From contig JADHZB010001801.1 in NCBI GenBank assembly GCA_015657535.1, positions 1 through 61,557 of the forward strand: a stretch of 61,557 nucleotides of DNA. Reading direction: 5' to 3'. The position numbers and the translations under genes were made by a program. Source of the stretch: Nephromyces sp. MM_2019. Taxonomy: Eukaryota > Apicomplexa > Aconoidasida > Nephromycida. The stretch's first letter is position 1; every line of letters begins with the position of its first letter. A model generated the notes under the pieces. That model was not told the origin of the DNA, searched no databases, and saw only the letters and a program-made list of their open reading frames with translations. This document shows positions 50,185 through 61,557 of the stretch, one piece after another.

Positions 50185-52311
50185 GTGTTTTGGCGATGAA
50201 GATTTCCTGTGGGGGAGAATCACGTGGTAGCCAGTAAGTAGTAGTTCACGGAAAGAGGGGTAAGCTCAGAGTTTCACCAAAAGAACCAGCAAAAGCTTCA
50301 TATATTAAGGAAAGTTTGCAGTTTCCAAGAAGTGGGATGGAGTCAACATCTTTGCCGCTTATAAATAAGATAGCCCAAATTCCCCATCATTAGACATTTA
50401 ACGCTGAGCGTTTCCGTAAAATTTTGAGCAAGCATCCTTGTAATCACCCATTATTTAGCAAGACAGAGAGCTGAGCAGTGTCAAATATATTGTGCTACTA
50501 GAATATAAGCTGAACTAGCAAAGGAGAAAATGATACTTTGGTGTGCTGTCCTTTGCCAACCTCAAAGAAAAATGCCTCGATGTGCCTTCAGTAAGCGAAT
50601 AAAGCACATTTAATAAGAGTCAAAAGGGCTTTGAAACTCATTGAAGAGAATCGTGAAAGCACCCAAGAAATCCTATTTAACCATGAGTATCGGTCTCTTA
50701 TCTAACTAGGAAATAATTGCAGTCCAACCTTGCAGAAAATATCAGCGGATCTGCAGAGGATCTTCAAGCATTAAGTATAATAGTAGCATAATTTCAAGTT
50801 TTGTAACGAGAATTCAACGTGGAAGGCAGCTCTAAACATCTTCAAATACTTTGGAATTTATAAAATTAAGCGCAAGAAAAGAAAAATAGACGAGAAAACA
50901 AAGGGGAGTAAACAGATGAATAAGCAGCGGAGTGAAACGATGAATAAGCAGCGGAGTGAAATGAAACAGAAACATGGGAGTAAACAGATGAAGAACCCGC
51001 GGAGTAAATAGATGAATCCGCGGTAAACAAATAAAGAGCAAAAAAAACAGCGAAAAAAAAAAAAAAAAACAAAAAGATGAAACAGCCGCACAAGAAAAGC
51101 AAAATTTTATTCAATTCACTGATTTCCAACTTCTGGAGGAATCAGCAACAAAATTGCAGAGCTCTACCCAATTAACTGGTGATTACATGGAAAATTTGGA
51201 GGGAAAATAACACATGATCAATCAGGCGAAATGCAGAAAACTTTCTCCTACCATAAAATAGATAATAAAGCAAAGAAGCAAAGCGAACTTCATGCTTTTG
51301 CTCGTATATGATAGCAAAGAGAAGATGTTTTGTACAGTAGCAACCACAGTTAAGAGGCCCACCGACAAAATTTACTCACTTTTTCTGTGGGTTTTGGTGA
51401 TTATCCACAAGCTGAAGTCATCTTGTGCAGTAGAAGCAACGAAAAGCATGGAAATTGGTGAAAGCATCCACGGGGACACACTTGCCTCACTTGTAATGAT
51501 TAGCAGTTTTCTGCAAATACCAGCTTATATGGCTACACGGAATGACGAGCATGGTAACAGACGTATTCACACGCAGAAGCTGCGCTGAAATATTTCCAAA
51601 TGTTCTTTTTACCGGAAATAGGTGAAGAGAGGGATTTCGGTGGCTAGCGTTTACGCTGCACACAGAACGGGCAACGAAAACAAGGAGAATCACGAAGAAG
51701 GGTAAAGCAGCACACGAAGGCCTCGGCGCACATATGGATATGCAAGCGTCCGTAACACACACACGCATACGAAAATTTCGAAGCACACGGGATTGAAAAC
51801 AGCCTCCGTGCAAGGATATACAAAATATCTTCGAAAAGCGCACACAGAAACGCATGCAACATTCCAGCTCCCCACATACGCAGAAATTCATAAGTTACAC
51901 ACACCCGCCACACTCGCCTTAACAAACATACTCGCCATACACGCCTTAAGGAACATACCCTCCACACATGCCTTCTCCACATACACCCTCCACACACACC
52001 CTCCACACACACCCCTTCCTCGCACACACCTCCCCCACACACACCCTCCCAATAGATACCCTCCACACACGCCTTCACACCTATATACACACACCACACC
52101 ACACACATTCGCAAAAGACATGATTAAAGCCTTCGACCCTCCCTGGCCACACACTACTGCGCATACGCTCTTCCCTCTTCTTTTGAGTTCATAAATACGC
52201 CTGCATGCTGGGGATAATACATTCCCCGAAAAATTCCTAGTATACACTTTAGATATAGGTATAATGCCGCGCTAGATTCCCTCATCTTCTTGGGTTTTTC
52301 TTTGTTTATTT
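50185..52311. other. Spacer between bL12 and the RBBP4-like gene
   Basis: Contains an imperfect repeat of aacagatgaataagcagcggagtg phrases at about 50915-51020, a poly-A run at 51053-51069 and a CA-rich minisatellite at 51895-52095. No convincing gene was seen. The long Cys/Val-rich minus-strand frames at 51.6-52.2 kb are products of the CA repeat. Confidence 0.45.
51895..52095. repeat. CA-rich minisatellite (ccctccacacacac-type units)
   Basis: Units of about 15-24 nt built from ccctccacacac, gccttcacac and cctcccccacacac recur about ten times with variable length. On the minus strand they give a repetitive Val/Cys/Arg/Gly frame that has no support as a protein. Confidence 0.75.
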
Positions 52312-52333
52312 ATGGGATTTTCTCCCTCTTCAT

Positions 52334-52515
52334 GCGCATTCGTCTTCAGCTCCTCGAAAATCTTCGACTACATATTTCGTAGCCTTTGTTTCTTTTGCAT
52401 GAAGATGCTGTTGCCTTTTACAGAAGTGCGCGAAGGATTTGGGATCCTCGCTTTTTTATCCCATCATGAAGAGATCCACGGAAGAATCGAAGACGGGTGT
52501 ATGTACACACGCTAG
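52334..52515 (+). other. Possible 5' untranslated exon of the RBBP4-like gene
   Basis: Segment entered behind a pyrimidine-rich cgtcttcag and left at cacgctag|gtaagt. No convincing protein is encoded in any frame. The next acceptor (ttctttcttag, near 54077) sits about 30 nt before the ATG of the RBBP4-like gene, so this could be a 5' UTR exon spliced across about 1.56 kb. Confidence 0.25.
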
Positions 52516-54091
52516 GTAAGTATCTAAAGCTTCATTTGATTTAAATATGTCCTGAATCATTTCTTTGAAGTTTCTCTATAGCTAGCTATCTGGCATTCAT
52601 AAACATCTTCTACTGATAGCAAGAGTCATCGTTTGTAGACACACACATCATGTCGCTAGTATACTCCATTTGCGGAAATACAGCATTATAATGATGATTG
52701 TTTTCTTGTTCTTATTGATTTGTAAATCATAGTGAAAAGAAAGCGCTATAGCTTTAGTCTACATTTATCTTTGCAAAGATACTCGGAAACCATTCTATGT
52801 GTGTGTGCCACTCTGTGTGCCTTGGAATTCGTAGCGTGGTGCATCCCAATACGTTTATACTCGAACTCACACGTAGAGGACTTGTGACTGGAGTATACAG
52901 GTGTGTACGGTTGTGGGCACACACACAGAGGTTTTGGATAATGCAAATAACTGTGTGTGAAATTGTCAGCACACACACATTTTGGATGTATTAACACAGG
53001 TATGTGCGCTTACTGAGCTCACATACACACGAATGTACACACACGCATTCTGGATGTATTACATACAAATATTCAACTCTCCGTACTTTTTTGAAACAGA
53101 ACTCCATTGCCGGAAATACTTGCAGTTGCTGGTGCACACACGAGCTTTACTGTTATACTCAGCTCCACAGCACACCAAAGAAAAATTATCCCAGTCAGCT
53201 TAGAAGTTTGCAGGAAATTTTGAGGCTTTCCACACACACAGAGCAAAGCCAAGCTAATTGAAGGTGATAGGAGTTTAGTGTTTATGTTGCTGTGATTTGG
53301 AAAATCCTGGTTATAGCAGAATTGTGAGTTTTCGTGGAGCTTTCATCTTTTATGCGAAGAAATTGCCGTTTCTGAGATTTCACTCTGTCTTCTTATGAAG
53401 ATGAAAAGTGAATTTTTGAGAAGATGCTGCTTTTCTGATATTTCACTGTTTCTTCTTATGGATTTTGAGGAGAAGGGTTTTTTTTCATCGAAGAAGCTTT
53501 AGAAGCTTCTTTCAAGGCATTTGAAGATATTTTCGTGGAAAAAGTGCATAAAGATGTTTATTCAATGATATAGAAGATGAAGATTGTGCCAAAGAAGAAG
53601 ATTATTTGCTTGTTAGAGAAACTTAAAAAATGCATGTTAGACGCTCTTTTTCTCTCTGAGTGTTTGATATCAACAAGTTTTCTATATAGTGTAAATGTGG
53701 ATGTGTTTCAGTCTTGTCTACAAACTTGCTGTAGTTCTAGAACAGCTCTCGTGTGTATGCACACGCAAGGCAGTTAGTTTCATGCTATTTATGAGTTTTC
53801 AAGAGTGTTGACTTTCAGTAGTTATCTATAGAAGTAAGCATAGCTTAAACATGCAGAAGAATTTCCAAAAAATGGATATACATTGTGAACAAGTGGATAA
53901 ATCGTGAAAAATTAGGGAAAATATCAAAAACCCACAGAAAACTCGAAAAATCTAGAAAAATCGCCTAAGATGCAGAAAAAAACCTCCTTAATGAATAAAT
54001 AGACTTCAAAATACAGCTAAAGGCATTATAACCCTAAAAAAATATCCAAATTTTACTGCGCATTGTTCTTTCTTAGTGCCTGCGTGGTTGA

Positions 54092-61225
<7,134 letters not shown>

Positions 61226-61458
61226 GTAAGAAGAGCTTTTTTCTAGCCAACAGAGCGCATTATTGATATAGCATTTGCAGATTGAATGTGTGTATTTTTG
61301 TGTGTGTGCGTATGTGTATTTTCATGTGTGCGGGATATTCTGCTCTTTTACATATGCGTGTGTGTTGAGTGTGGTTAATACGCTTGTGTGTATCGAGTAT
61401 AGTTAGTAGGCATGTTTGTCTCTTGAGTATGGGTGTTACGCTTCTGTGCTTTTTTTTA

Positions 61459-61557
61459 GGCATGTGTGTGACCTGTGTGTGACCTGTGTGTGACCTGTGT
61501 GTGACCTGTGTGTGACCTGTGTGTGACCTGTGTGTGACCTGTGTGTGACCTGTGTGT
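61459..61557 (+). repeat. 11-bp tandem repeat at the right edge
   Basis: Unit tgtgtgtgacc, nine or more copies running to the last base of the window, so the end of the array is not seen. It is in the intron after the last visible exon of the RBBP4-like gene. Confidence 0.95.

Noticed and set aside
51644..52247. Gly/Val/Cys/Arg repeat proteins on the minus strand (up to 156 codons)
   Set aside because: They derive from the CA-rich minisatellite at 51895-52095; several frames are open at once.

Overview
The window looks like nuclear DNA of a plastid-bearing alveolate, most likely an apicomplexan of coccidian type. This rests on split genes with many short exons (29-320 nt) and canonical GT-AG introns, introns packed with TG and pyrimidine microsatellites, long low-complexity protein segments, and a nuclear gene for a bacterial-type ribosomal protein bL12 that carries a leader resembling an apicoplast signal-plus-transit peptide. 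There is no sign of operons, bacterial Shine-Dalgarno sites, CRISPR arrays, rRNA or tRNA genes. The species cannot be told from the sequence alone.

Layout. (1) 0.6-4.8 kb, plus strand: a six-exon gene for a ~295-residue protein with a possible PH-like C-terminal fold. (2) 5.0-13.0 kb: poor in TG repeats and without long reading frames, but several protein-like segments lie on the minus strand, and two of them near 5 kb join in phase. (3) 13.4-14.5 kb, plus: a two-exon gene for a small, very basic protein. (4) 15.1-21.3 kb: scattered minus-strand exons of unknown genes, three of which join in phase near 15.1-15.8 kb. (5) 22.7-35.4 kb, plus: a 15-exon, ~12.7 kb gene for a ~1,690-residue protein ending in an arginine/serine domain, possibly related to the splicing-associated protein PNISR. 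(6) 38.0-44.0 kb, minus: a two-exon gene for a ~1,350-residue secreted or membrane-anchored protein, followed by an 86-bp tandem repeat. (7) 44-48.2 kb: short protein-like segments, including an isolated ABC-ATPase signature and the 3' part of a plus-strand gene. (8) 49.0-50.2 kb, minus: organellar bL12. (9) 54.1 kb to the right edge, plus: 13 exons of an RBBP4/MSI1-family WD40 histone chaperone, cut off by the window end.

The recognisable genes are housekeeping functions: chromatin assembly (RBBP4/MSI1), mRNA processing (RS-domain protein) and plastid translation (bL12). They do not form an obvious pathway. The distinctive material is in the introns: several minisatellites, including an array whose units each contain a ready-made AG|GT junction. 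Exon borders were derived by hand from GT-AG signals, reading phase and protein-likeness. The RBBP4 and RS-domain models are strong because every phase joins and, for RBBP4, each exon aligns with the family. The short models in the poor regions are tentative.
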